From Flavobacterium granuli (GTDB taxonomy: Bacteria; Bacteroidota; Bacteroidia; Flavobacteriales; Flavobacteriaceae), in the NCBI RefSeq assembly GCF_900129705.1, contig NZ_FQWO01000002.1, forward strand, positions 62,001-126,000: 64,000 nucleotides of DNA, read 5' to 3'. A model generated the notes under the pieces. The model made no database searches. It saw only the letters and a list, made by a program, of their open reading frames with translations, and was not told the origin of the DNA. The position numbers and the translations under genes are program-made. Below, one piece after another: positions 26,604 through 34,430 of the stretch. Within the stretch, counting starts at the first letter, position 1; each line of letters opens with the position of its first letter.

Positions 26604-27878
26604 ATGTATGCTTTAGTCGATTGTAACAATTTTTATGCTTCCTGCGAACGTGTTTTCCAACCGGAATTCAACGGGAAACCGCTTGCCATATTATCAAATA
26701 ATGACGGCTGCGTAATTTCCCGAAGCAATGAGGCCAAAGCCCTTGGGGTTCCAATGGGTGCGCCAGCATTTCAGATTAAGGATTTAGTCCGGGAGAAAAA
26801 CATTAAATTATTCTCATCCAATTATCCGCTTTATGGAGACCTGAGCCACCGTGTCATGTCTATACTGGGACAGTTCACCCCTAACATCGAAATCTATAGC
26901 ATCGATGAAGCCTTCTTGAACTTTGACGGAATGACAATTCCAGATTTTCATGACTATGGGATTCAAATGAAAAAAAGAATACAAAAATGGTTAGGACTTC
27001 CCGTATCAATAGGCTTCGCTGAAACCAAAGCTTTATCAAAAGTAGCCAATAAAATCGCAAAAAAATTCCAAGACAGAACCCAAAGTGTCTATGTAATTGA
27101 TACCGATGAAAAACGAATCAAGGCCTTAAAATGGACAAAAATTGAAGACGTTTGGGGCATCGGATACCGAACAACCAAGAAAGCCAAACTAAGAAACATC
27201 AAAACGGCTTTCGATTTTATTCAGCCACAACATGAATCTTGGATCAAGAAAGAAATGGGAGTAATTGGACTGCGTCTAAAATATGAGCTCGAAGGAAAAT
27301 CAGTACTGGATTTAGAACCCATAGCAGATCAAAAGAAAAGCATAGCCGTTACCCGAAGTTTTCCAAAACAAATCTCTGATTTTGACCTATTGCGAGAACG
27401 TGTAACTACATTTGCTTCGGTATCCGCAGAAAAATTAAGAAAACAAAAATCTTGTTGCCACACTATAATTGTGATGTTGCTTATTGACAAACACAGTGTT
27501 CAAACATCAAAATATTATTTCAATATGGCAGTAACCTTGCCTTATGCGACAAATTCCAGTTTGACCATTTCAAATGCAGCTATTGACTTATTAAAAAAGC
27601 TACATAAAGGAAACGAACATTTGAAATTCAAAAAAGCAGGAGTCATCGTAACGGCACTTATCGATGAAAACCAAAAACAATTTCAATTATTTGAGGATGA
27701 AAATCCAAAACATTTGGCCCTAATGAAAGTAATAGACAAACTCAATAAGAAAATTGGATATACTCAGATAAAACTCGCAACCCAAAATTTAGGCCTGACC
27801 TGGAATATGAACCAAAACCATTTATCCCCAAAATACACTACTAATTTTAAAGAGATTCTTGAAATACGATGTCAATAA
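26604..27878 (+). CDS. umuC: Y-family DNA polymerase V catalytic subunit
   Basis: The 424-residue translesion polymerase starts MYALVDCNNFYASCERVFQP (metal-binding Asp6, steric-gate region). It continues with ILSNNDGCVISRSNEAKALG and YSIDEAFLNFDG, which holds the catalytic SIDE residues, then a helix-hairpin-helix thumb and a little-finger domain, and the UmuC-type DUF4113 end. It should copy past damaged bases when activated by UmuD'. It overlaps umuD by 10 nt. The order umuC-umuD is the reverse of the E. coli umuDC operon. Confidence 0.95.
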   Translation: MYALVDCNNFYASCERVFQPEFNGKPLAILSNNDGCVISRSNEAKALGVPMGAPAFQIKDLVREKNIKLFSSNYPLYGDLSHRVMSILGQFTPNIEIYSIDEAFLNFDGMTIPDFHDYGIQMKKRIQKWLGLPVSIGFAETKALSKVANKIAKKFQDRTQSVYVIDTDEKRIKALKWTKIEDVWGIGYRTTKKAKLRNIKTAFDFIQPQHESWIKKEMGVIGLRLKYELEGKSVLDLEPIADQKKSIAVTRSFPKQISDFDLLRERVTTFASVSAEKLRKQKSCCHTIIVMLLIDKHSVQTSKYYFNMAVTLPYATNSSLTISNAAIDLLKKLHKGNEHLKFKKAGVIVTALIDENQKQFQLFEDENPKHLALMKVIDKLNKKIGYTQIKLATQNLGLTWNMNQNHLSPKYTTNFKEILEIRCQ

Positions 27879-28309
27879 AAAACGAACAAAAACTCCAGTT
27901 TTTCCATCCCGAATATGAGAGTGAATTAAGAATTCCTTTCATTGCAGACGGCGTTTCGGCAGGTTTTCCTTCCCCCGCAACCGATTTTATGGAAACCAAC
28001 ATCGACTTAAATAAAGAATTAAGTGAAAATCCATTGGCTACTTTTTACATCAGAGTCAAAGGCAATTCGATGATTGATGCAGGCATCAACGATAAAGACG
28101 TTCTGATTGTAGATCGAAGCCTGGAACCGCAAAACAATAAAATCGCCATCTGTTTCATCGACGGAGAATTTACCGTAAAGCGAATCCAACTCGAAAAAGA
28201 CTGCCTCTATCTGATGCCTGAAAATTCCAATTACACACCAATAAAAGTAACAGAAGAAAATCAATTAATTATCTGGGGAATTGTAACCTATGTAATTAAA
28301 AAAGTATAA
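27869..28309 (+). CDS. umuD: UmuD-like S24 peptidase (polymerase V accessory)
   Basis: The 146-residue LexA/UmuD-family self-cleaving protease has the Ala-Gly cleavage site at A31-G32 (GVSAGFPSP). The catalytic Ser is in VKGNSMIDAG (S67) and the catalytic Lys in EFTVKRI (about K105). There is no DNA-binding domain, so it is UmuD and not LexA. Cleavage after RecA activation yields UmuD', which forms pol V with UmuC. Translation is coupled to umuC by overlap. Confidence 0.93.
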   Translation: MSIKNEQKLQFFHPEYESELRIPFIADGVSAGFPSPATDFMETNIDLNKELSENPLATFYIRVKGNSMIDAGINDKDVLIVDRSLEPQNNKIAICFIDGEFTVKRIQLEKDCLYLMPENSNYTPIKVTEENQLIIWGIVTYVIKKV

Positions 28310-28315
28310 AATAAA

Positions 28316-28344
28316 AAAAGCCTCTTCGAAAGAAGAGGCTTTTA
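28316..28344. terminator. Terminator shared by umuCD and tRNA-Leu
   Basis: An 11-bp perfect stem AAAAGCCTCTT / AAGAGGCTTTT with loop CGAAAG lies 6 nt after the umuD stop and just beyond the 3' end of the minus-strand tRNA. A/T runs suit termination from both sides. Confidence 0.85.
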
Positions 28345-28346
28345 AG

Positions 28347-28426
28347 TACCCGGAGCCGGAGTCGAACCGGCACGGTTTCCCACAGGTGTTTGAGACCAGC
28401 GCGTCTACCAATTCCGCCATCCGGGC
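28347..28426 (-). tRNA. tRNA-Leu(CAA)
   Basis: The gene is 80 nt without encoded CCA. The acceptor arms are GCCCGGA and TCCGGGT with discriminator A. The D-arm region GGCGGAATTGGTAGACGC is typical of Leu. The anticodon loop CTCAAAC carries anticodon CAA (reads UUG). The variable arm is GC-paired (TGGGAAACCGT), and the T-arm is GCCGG-TTCGACT-CCGGC. The anticodon stem CTGGT/ACCTG has a U-U mismatch at position 28-42. Confidence 0.95.
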
Positions 28427-28512
28427 TTAGCAGACAAGAATAATAAACAATTATTCTAACGCAATAAAGAGATATTTAGTGGTAGCTAAACATCTTTTCC
28501 TTTAACACGGTG

Positions 28513-28547
28513 CAAATGTAAAAAATAAATTTAGAAATCCACCCAAA
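28513..28547 (-). promoter_or_regulatory. Promoter of tRNA-Leu
   Basis: On the minus strand TTTG (28547-28544), a 23-bp spacer and TACATTTG (28520-28513) fit the Bacteroidota pattern. The start would be near 28509, giving an 80-nt leader that RNase P would remove. Confidence 0.55.
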
Positions 28548-28826
28548 AATATCTATTTTTTTAATGCCGAACCCAAACCATTTTCAGCCCCTAATAAATG
28601 CAACAAATTAACTCCTTACAAAACAATAATTTAAATTAAAATCAGCATTGAAAAAAAACACTAAAACCACAAACCTCAACAGCACAAAACCACTATTAAG
28701 CCAACCTATCAATCAAAACCACACCATTCGATATCAAATTCAACAAACAACTCCATTTTATCATCCTTAAGAGGCTTCAAATCTGAAAATACTTAATTTT
28801 TTCCTTTCAGAGTTAAATAAATTTTC
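28548..28826. other. Non-coding AT-rich gap between tRNA-Leu and prs
   Basis: I see no gene, repeat copy or convincing hairpin in this stretch. It consists of A-rich sequence with short Cys/Ala-poor fragments and many stops in all frames. The only signals are the tRNA promoter to the left and the prs -7 box to the right. Confidence 0.6.
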
Positions 28827-28834
28827 TAAATTTG
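28827..28834 (+). promoter_or_regulatory. -7 box of prs
   Basis: TAAATTTG matches the consensus. A near -33 element TTTC lies at 28805-28808 with an 18-bp spacer. The leader to ATG 28956 would be about 118 nt, long for this genome, and holds no clear riboswitch fold. Confidence 0.45.
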
Positions 28835-28955
28835 CACCTCGTTAAAAACACAACACACAACTAACTACACCCGAGGCGTATACACATATTTAGCTAACAC
28901 AAATTACAAAGCAGAATTGTATTAAGCGCAGCGGAATAAAAAACAACAAATTACA

Positions 28956-29897
28956 ATGTCACATCTAGAACCGGAAGCTAAAATTTTTGCTTGTTCACAA
29001 AGTGTCTATCTAGCCGAAAAAATCGCAAAAGAATACGGAATTCCATTAGGAAAAGTTACCATGTCTAAATACAGCGATGGCGAATTTCAACCTTCTTATG
29101 AAGAGTCTATCAGAGGATTGAGAGTTTTTATCGTTTGTTCAACTTTTCCAAATGCAGACAATTTGATGGAATTGTTACTTATGATAGATGCTGCAAAAAG
29201 AGCTTCTGCAAGACACATTACAGCAGTAATACCTTACTTTGGCTGGGCAAGACAAGATAGAAAAGACAAACCTAGAGTTCCGATAGGAGCAAAATTAGTG
29301 GCTAATTTATTAGATGCTGCTGGCGCAACAAGAGTAATGACAATGGATCTGCATGCAGACCAAATTCAAGGATTTTTCGAGAAACCGGTAGACCATCTTT
29401 TTGCATCCACTATCTTTTTACCTTATGTAAAAAGTTTAGGTTTAGATAATTTGACGATTGCATCTCCTGACATGGGAGGATCAAAAAGAGCCTATGCCTA
29501 TTCTAAATTTTTAGAATCTGACGTGGTTATCTGCTACAAACAAAGAAAAGAAGCCAATATCATCGACACCATGGAATTGATTGGTGAAGTAAAAGGCCGA
29601 AATGTAATTCTAGTAGATGATATGATTGATACCGGAGGCACCTTGGCAAAAGCCGCCGATTTAATGCTCGAAAAAGGAGCATTGAGCGTAAGAGCCATCT
29701 GTACTCACGCCATTTTATCAGGAAGCGCCTACGAAAAAATTGAGAATTCGAAATTAACAGAACTAATCGTTACCGATTCTATTCCGTTAAAAAGAGAATC
29801 AAACAAAATAAGAGTGTTGAGTTGTGCCCCTCTTTTTGCCGAAGTAATGCACATGGTACATCATAACAACTCCATCAGCGGGAAGTTCATCATGTAA
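28956..29897 (+). CDS. prs: Ribose-phosphate pyrophosphokinase
   Basis: The 313-residue PRPP synthetase makes phosphoribosyl pyrophosphate from ribose 5-phosphate and ATP for nucleotide, His, Trp and NAD synthesis. Visible motifs are YSDGEFQPSYEESIRG, PYFGWARQDRKDKPRVPIGAK (ATP flexible loop, split over about 97-116), TMDLHADQIQGFF, the KRR-like YKQRKEANII segment and the PRPP-binding loop VILVDDMIDTGGTLAKAA. The length is standard. rplY follows 42 nt downstream, probably cotranscribed. Confidence 0.96.
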   Translation: MSHLEPEAKIFACSQSVYLAEKIAKEYGIPLGKVTMSKYSDGEFQPSYEESIRGLRVFIVCSTFPNADNLMELLLMIDAAKRASARHITAVIPYFGWARQDRKDKPRVPIGAKLVANLLDAAGATRVMTMDLHADQIQGFFEKPVDHLFASTIFLPYVKSLGLDNLTIASPDMGGSKRAYAYSKFLESDVVICYKQRKEANIIDTMELIGEVKGRNVILVDDMIDTGGTLAKAADLMLEKGALSVRAICTHAILSGSAYEKIENSKLTELIVTDSIPLKRESNKIRVLSCAPLFAEVMHMVHHNNSISGKFIM

Positions 29898-29939
29898 TCA
29901 CAAACAAGTAGAATATTTAATAACTATATAATTTTTACA

Positions 29940-30551
29940 ATGAAATCGATTACAATTAAAGGATCAGAAAGAGAAAGCGTGGGCAAAGTAGCTACTAAAG
30001 CCTTACGTAATGCTGGAGCGGTTCCTTGCGTGTTATACGGAGGAGATCAACCAGTACATTTCTCAGCAGAAGAAAAAGCATTCAAAAGCTTGGTTTACAC
30101 TCCAAACGCTCACACTGTTGTGATCGACCTTGGCAACGGAAAATCATTTAATGCCGTTTTACAAGACATTCAGGTTCACCCTGTGTCTGACAAGATTTTA
30201 CATATTGACTTCTTTCAAATTTTTGAAGACAAAGAAATCACTATGGAAGTTCCTGTAAAAATCGTTGGTAAATCCAAAGGAGTTATGGCCGGTGGAGATT
30301 TACGTCTAAACAACCGTAAACTTAAAGTAAGAGCTTTACCAGCAAATCTTCCAGATTTCGTTGAAGCTGACATTACTCCACTTGACATGGGCAACAAATT
30401 ATACGTTACTAAAGTGCCATCTGAAAACTTCAAAATCATGCACCCTGACAATACAGTAATTTGTCAAGTGAAGATTTCACGTGCTGCTATGAAAGCGGCT
30501 CAAGAAGCAGCAAAAGCAGCAAAAGCACCTGCAAAAGGAAAGAAAAAATAA
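29940..30551 (+). CDS. rplY: 50S ribosomal protein L25 / general stress protein Ctc
   Basis: The 203-residue long (CTC) form has an N-terminal L25 domain that binds 5S rRNA ([28 protein letters not shown], split, about 6-33; [22 protein letters not shown]). A C-terminal beta domain (about 95-180) follows, with an Ala/Lys-rich tail ([14 protein letters not shown]). It is cotranscribed with prs, an arrangement seen widely in Flavobacteriaceae, and is followed by a terminator. Confidence 0.95.
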   Translation: MKSITIKGSERESVGKVATKALRNAGAVPCVLYGGDQPVHFSAEEKAFKSLVYTPNAHTVVIDLGNGKSFNAVLQDIQVHPVSDKILHIDFFQIFEDKEITMEVPVKIVGKSKGVMAGGDLRLNNRKLKVRALPANLPDFVEADITPLDMGNKLYVTKVPSENFKIMHPDNTVICQVKISRAAMKAAQEAAKAAKAPAKGKKK

Positions 30552-30570
30552 TTTTTTTTCAAGCATACTT

Positions 30571-30605
30571 AAAAGCATCAGTTGTAAAACTGGTGCTTTT
30601 TTTTT
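30571..30605 (+). terminator. Terminator after prs-rplY
   Basis: Stem AAAAGCATCAG / CTGGTGCTTTT (one G-U pair, 8-nt loop), followed by nine T. Confidence 0.88.
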
Positions 30606-30654
30606 GAACCATTGCGAAAAACAAAACAATCTGGAGCGAAACACAAGGCCTTCC

Positions 30655-30750
30655 CAGCCGGCAATTTTCCCGCTGTACACTTCAATCTTTTATTTTTTTC
30701 TGAAACAAATTCAGAAAAAAATAAAAGGATTTCCGCTTCCATCGGGGCTA
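30655..30750 (-). repeat. Structured intergenic repeat, copy 2
   Basis: Read on the minus strand, the element starts TAGCCCCGATGGAAGCGG, contains a perfect 18-bp hairpin (30687-30704 with 30710-30727, loop ACAAA) sharing the CTTTTATTTTTTTCT arm with copy 1, and continues AAAAGATTGAAGTGTACAGC then GGGAAAATTGCC. Copy 1 has TAGCCCTGATAGCAGCGG, the same hairpin arm, then GATAAAGCGGATAGCAGGAA. The conserved arms with a variable hairpin length point to an RNA- or DNA-structure-based repeat family. An ATG-started ORF of 72 codons covering this stretch is not a real gene. Confidence 0.75.
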
Positions 30751-30826
30751 CTTAGATTTTATGGTCTTGTTCTTGTCATTAATCTAAAAATACACCAATC
30801 CTATAGCCCAATAATCGAATAAAGCC

Positions 30827-30834
30827 TATTTTTG
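30827..30834 (+). promoter_or_regulatory. -7 box 4 nt before the pth ATG
   Basis: TATTTTTG ends 4 bp before ATG 30839. If used, the mRNA begins at the start codon, or translation starts at the in-frame ATG at 30899. No -33 match is visible. Confidence 0.4.
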
Positions 30835-30838
30835 CAGC

Positions 30839-31513
30839 ATGATAAAATGGATATCCAATATATTCTCATCAACGAAGAAAGAAGACCATACAGATTCTAT
30901 GAAACCGGAGGTTCACGAACACCAAAAAAACAATATAGAAAGCGTGAGTAATAAATTTTTAATAGTAGGACTGGGCAACATCGGTGCCGAATACGTAAAC
31001 ACCAGACACAACATCGGCTTTAAAATAGTAGATCATCTTGCCAAAAAAGAAGGAACTCAATTTGAAACGGCGAAACTAGGCTCATTAGCCCAATTCAAAT
31101 TCAAAGGAAGAACTTTTCTTCTTTTAAAACCCAATACCTACATGAATTTAAGCGGAAAAGCAGTACAATACTGGATGGACAAAAAAAACATTCCTTTGGA
31201 AAATTTATTTGTCATTACCGATGATTTAAACCTGCCATTCGGAACCATCCGCATCAAACCAAAAGGAAGCGACGGAGGACACAACGGTCTAAAAAACATC
31301 AACCTGATCCTCAACACCAATCAATATACCCGATTCCGTTTTGGCATCAGCGATGAATTCAAAAAAGGAAAACAGGTAGATTATGTATTGGGAGATTGGG
31401 ACGACAATGAAAAAACAGCGCTACCGGAACGCTTAGAAATAGCTTCCGAAATCATAAAATCTTTCGGAACTGCGGGTCTCGAAAACACCATGACCGCATA
31501 CAACGGCAAATAA
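30839..31513 (+). CDS. pth: Peptidyl-tRNA hydrolase
   Basis: The 224-residue enzyme frees tRNA from peptidyl-tRNA dropped by stalled ribosomes. The family core begins at about residue 41: FLIVGLGNIGAEYVNTRHNIGF contains the catalytic His and Asn. KPNTYMNLSGKAVQYW and GSDGGHNGLKNI follow, the latter with the catalytic Asp nearby in VITDDLNLPFG. An extra N-terminal segment of about 38 residues precedes the core; an internal ATG (codon 21) could be an alternative start. The stop codon overlaps the terminator stem. Confidence 0.95.
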   Translation: MIKWISNIFSSTKKEDHTDSMKPEVHEHQKNNIESVSNKFLIVGLGNIGAEYVNTRHNIGFKIVDHLAKKEGTQFETAKLGSLAQFKFKGRTFLLLKPNTYMNLSGKAVQYWMDKKNIPLENLFVITDDLNLPFGTIRIKPKGSDGGHNGLKNINLILNTNQYTRFRFGISDEFKKGKQVDYVLGDWDDNEKTALPERLEIASEIIKSFGTAGLENTMTAYNGK

Positions 31514-31541
31514 AAAAGGAAGCCTAAGGCTTCCTTTTTTA
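31512..31541. terminator. Bidirectional terminator between pth and the metalloprotease
   Basis: The 14-nt arms AAAAAAGGAAGCCT / AGGCTTCCTTTTTT are perfectly complementary and sit between the convergent stop codons (31513 and 31544). Confidence 0.9.
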
Positions 31542-31543
31542 TT

Positions 31544-34222
31544 TTACTCTATTATTATTTTCTTTACCTCTCTTCTATCCCCATCAACAACGGTCAATAA
31601 ATAAATCCCAGATCCTAATTGTGGCAACTGAATGTTTTCATTGAAATTAAATTTACTCTCAAATTCTCTTTTAAACAATTCCTTCCCCAACAAACTGTGA
31701 ACCATGACTTTTACACCATTCGTATTCTTACTCATAAATTGCACCGTAATGTTGCCATCACTTGGATTAGGATAAGACACTATTGGTGAAAACTCGAAAT
31801 CTGGCGCTATTAAAGTATAATTTTTGGTACAAATCGTTATTGCAGCCGAGTCTAAGGTTCCTGTATCCTCAAGATAGCGGTCACGCACTCTAAACACCCA
31901 TTCTCCTTGAGGATTTTGACCATTAAAAACAGCCAAAGACTCATAAGGAGCAACCTTTTGAGCTACTGTAGACCCACAGTCAAGAGCATCACCCAAATCA
32001 TCATAGTTCAACAACAAACTGCCATTTGTATTTCCGCAACTTTCATCAAACAACTTCACAGTAATCCCTTGAGGATTCACAACATCTATTTTCACATCCG
32101 ACATATAAGAATGTGTAAAACCTACAGACAAATTCACATCTACAATTGTTCCTGTTGTAGCAGGTACACTAATTTTTCTCGTTGTATAAGTCGCAGATTC
32201 GGGTATAGCAAAAGGAGTTGGAGCAAATGTATAAGTCTCACAAGAGGAAACAACCGCATACCCAATTGCAAAAGCCTTACTATTTATCGCATAATAGATA
32301 TTCGCTGTTGGCTCTATTAAAATTCGACAGTCTTTTGCGGTAATATTTGGAATCACAATAAGCTCTGAACCATCATTTGGAGTATTTGCCGCCAAAATTG
32401 TCGGAAACGTCAAACCTCCGTCTGTAGAAAGTTTAATGTTGACGTTAGCCGATCCCGGCAAAGTATTAGAACCGTTTACACTCCAACTGATTGTTGTCTT
32501 TTCACCCTGAAACCAACTTATATCTTCGGTATTTTGCGATGTTATCGCAAATGGACCCGCTGCTCCGCTTACATTTACGATCATCGATGCGGAATTCGTT
32601 TGAGCCGTGCCAAGAGGAGCATTGTCCCTTGCCGTCAAGCTAAAATGAAGCGTTCTTGCAATAGACGAAACCGACTCCCAAGTGGTGCTCAACCTACCCG
32701 AAAGTACCGTGCTAAGCGCCGGCATATAACGGATAGGAGAACTGGTCGGTTTCATAGATCTAAAAAGAGGCCCGTCAGGCTTAGTAGGAAATGCGATACT
32801 ACTTGAACCACTTTGAGTTTTCGCGTCGTCATTTTGCTCCCAGCAATAAGTGAGCACATCTCCATCAGGATCAAGCCCAGAACCCTTTAACACAAAAGCA
32901 GTTCCCTTTGGAATCGTCCAATCGGGACCAGCATTTACAACAGGAGGATTATTACTTAAAGTAACTGATTTAGGACAAACTTTTGAAGCAAGATTATTTT
33001 GTATTTGTAAAATACTGACATAGGCAAAATAATCATCCGAATAGTTTTGAATATTATTATCGGCAATTCCAGCATATCCCATAATCGTAGAACCGCTTCC
33101 CGGCTCCACATTTACTCCAGTACCCTCAATATCTTCAGAAAAAGTATGGCTTGCTCCCAATTGATGCCCCATTTCATGAGCGACAAAATCTATATCAAAA
33201 GCATCCCCCATAGGACGTCCATCAGAAGGAGAAGTATAAGCACTTCCCTTGGCAAAAGAATCGTCAACCGTAGGATCTACACAAACACAGCCAATACAGC
33301 CCGCGTTACCTCCCCCACCTGAAGCACCAAACAAATGTCCTATATCATAATTCCCATTTCCTATCACATTACTTAGAGTATGCTGCAATTCGAGACTCCA
33401 GCTACCATCTACTCCCGTACTAGCATCAGAATAAGGATCTGTAGCAGCATTTGTATAAACAATAAGATTATTGTTGGCAATTATCTGTAATTTCAGCGCC
33501 AAATCTCTATTAAAAACCCCGTTAACCCTTGTCATAGTAGCATTCATGGCCGCCAAAGCTCCAGCGATCGTGCCACCGTGATACGCCGCATACTCTCCTG
33601 TGCAAGATAAAGCCAATCGCAGGGTTTTAAAAACCTTCTCATTGGCCGAAATTTTGCTTGTCTTCTTCAACAGCTGCTTATTAATCGCAACATCCTCCGT
33701 CTTACAAGAAAAGGGAAGATTCGCAGTATTTCTGCTTCCGGAATTAAAAAGTACATAGACGCCTTTATCACTTGATGAAGCCTCTATAAATTCTGATGCG
33801 CTATCAGCTCTAAGCACCATCGTTTGAATTCCATCGGGTGACAAACTAAAATTCAAGGAAGCCGTGGGATCGGTAATTCCTATTCCGGTATAAGACTTTA
33901 TATCTGGGAATTTGGCCTGTAATTCGGGATCAAAATTGGAAGATTCCCAAACTGAAAACTCCTCAAAAACACCATTAATATTAGGGATTTTAATACGTTT
34001 TAATTGTTTTCTATCCGTACTGCTTGGCAAGAAACTCAAAGATTGCCTCAGTATTGTTTCATCCAATTGAAAAAACAACTTTTTTTCGGGACCGGAATTC
34101 AATCCATTTCCCTGAAAATCCAGATTCATATCCCGATTAACTCGCTTCCAAGGGGATTCTTTTTGGGCATAAACCACCGAGCCGAAGAAAATAACAAACA
34201 GCCAAAGTATAATTTTTTTCAT
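31544..34222 (-). CDS. Reprolysin-like metalloprotease with P domain and T9SS sorting domain
   Basis: The start at ATG 34220-34222 gives 892 residues beginning MKKIILWLFVIFFGSVVYAQ, a signal peptide. A propeptide-like region comes first (about 20-190). The zinc protease domain follows, with HEMGHQLGASH near residue 349 and the Met-turn TIMGYAG. An Ig-like region, a proprotein-convertase P domain (about 680-810) and a type A T9SS C-terminal domain (YPNPSDGNITVQF, then LGSGIYLLTV and KKIIIE) complete it. It should be exported by Sec, then secreted or surface-attached by T9SS to digest external proteins. It is a single gene with its own -7 box. Confidence 0.93.
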   Translation of the reverse strand: MKKIILWLFVIFFGSVVYAQKESPWKRVNRDMNLDFQGNGLNSGPEKKLFFQLDETILRQSLSFLPSSTDRKQLKRIKIPNINGVFEEFSVWESSNFDPELQAKFPDIKSYTGIGITDPTASLNFSLSPDGIQTMVLRADSASEFIEASSSDKGVYVLFNSGSRNTANLPFSCKTEDVAINKQLLKKTSKISANEKVFKTLRLALSCTGEYAAYHGGTIAGALAAMNATMTRVNGVFNRDLALKLQIIANNNLIVYTNAATDPYSDASTGVDGSWSLELQHTLSNVIGNGNYDIGHLFGASGGGGNAGCIGCVCVDPTVDDSFAKGSAYTSPSDGRPMGDAFDIDFVAHEMGHQLGASHTFSEDIEGTGVNVEPGSGSTIMGYAGIADNNIQNYSDDYFAYVSILQIQNNLASKVCPKSVTLSNNPPVVNAGPDWTIPKGTAFVLKGSGLDPDGDVLTYCWEQNDDAKTQSGSSSIAFPTKPDGPLFRSMKPTSSPIRYMPALSTVLSGRLSTTWESVSSIARTLHFSLTARDNAPLGTAQTNSASMIVNVSGAAGPFAITSQNTEDISWFQGEKTTISWSVNGSNTLPGSANVNIKLSTDGGLTFPTILAANTPNDGSELIVIPNITAKDCRILIEPTANIYYAINSKAFAIGYAVVSSCETYTFAPTPFAIPESATYTTRKISVPATTGTIVDVNLSVGFTHSYMSDVKIDVVNPQGITVKLFDESCGNTNGSLLLNYDDLGDALDCGSTVAQKVAPYESLAVFNGQNPQGEWVFRVRDRYLEDTGTLDSAAITICTKNYTLIAPDFEFSPIVSYPNPSDGNITVQFMSKNTNGVKVMVHSLLGKELFKREFESKFNFNENIQLPQLGSGIYLLTVVDGDRREVKKIIIE

Positions 34223-34240
34223 ATCTTGAAAATATAAACT

Positions 34241-34248
34241 CAAAAATA
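34241..34248 (-). promoter_or_regulatory. -7 box of the metalloprotease gene
   Basis: On the minus strand this is TATTTTTG. The start would be near 34237, about 15 nt before ATG 34222. It overlaps an earlier in-frame ATG (34243), which is therefore not the start. No -33 match is visible. Confidence 0.45.
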
Positions 34249-34401
34249 AACCATTTTTATCTAATTCGAGTATTCCTTTTGGCTTTCCTTAAAATCTAAC
34301 CTTCAATTCAGTCTGTTTCTTATGAATTTGCTTTTTTATACAAACAACACAAAATATATTGAAAATCACTGGCAATACCGCTAAATTTAAAATAGATACC
34401 A

Positions 34402-34409
34402 TAAATTTG
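34402..34409 (+). promoter_or_regulatory. -7 box of ribF
   Basis: TAAATTTG matches the consensus and lies 21 bp before the proposed TTG start at 34431. It also lies downstream of the earlier in-frame ATG at 34359, making that ATG unlikely. Confidence 0.5.
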
Positions 34410-34430
34410 CAGCATTATAAAACAACAGCT

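Noticed and set aside
30604..30822. 72-codon ORF starting MNHCEKQ over the second structured repeat
   Set aside because: It reads through the palindromic repeat and the sequence has no family signal; codon use is unlike neighbours.
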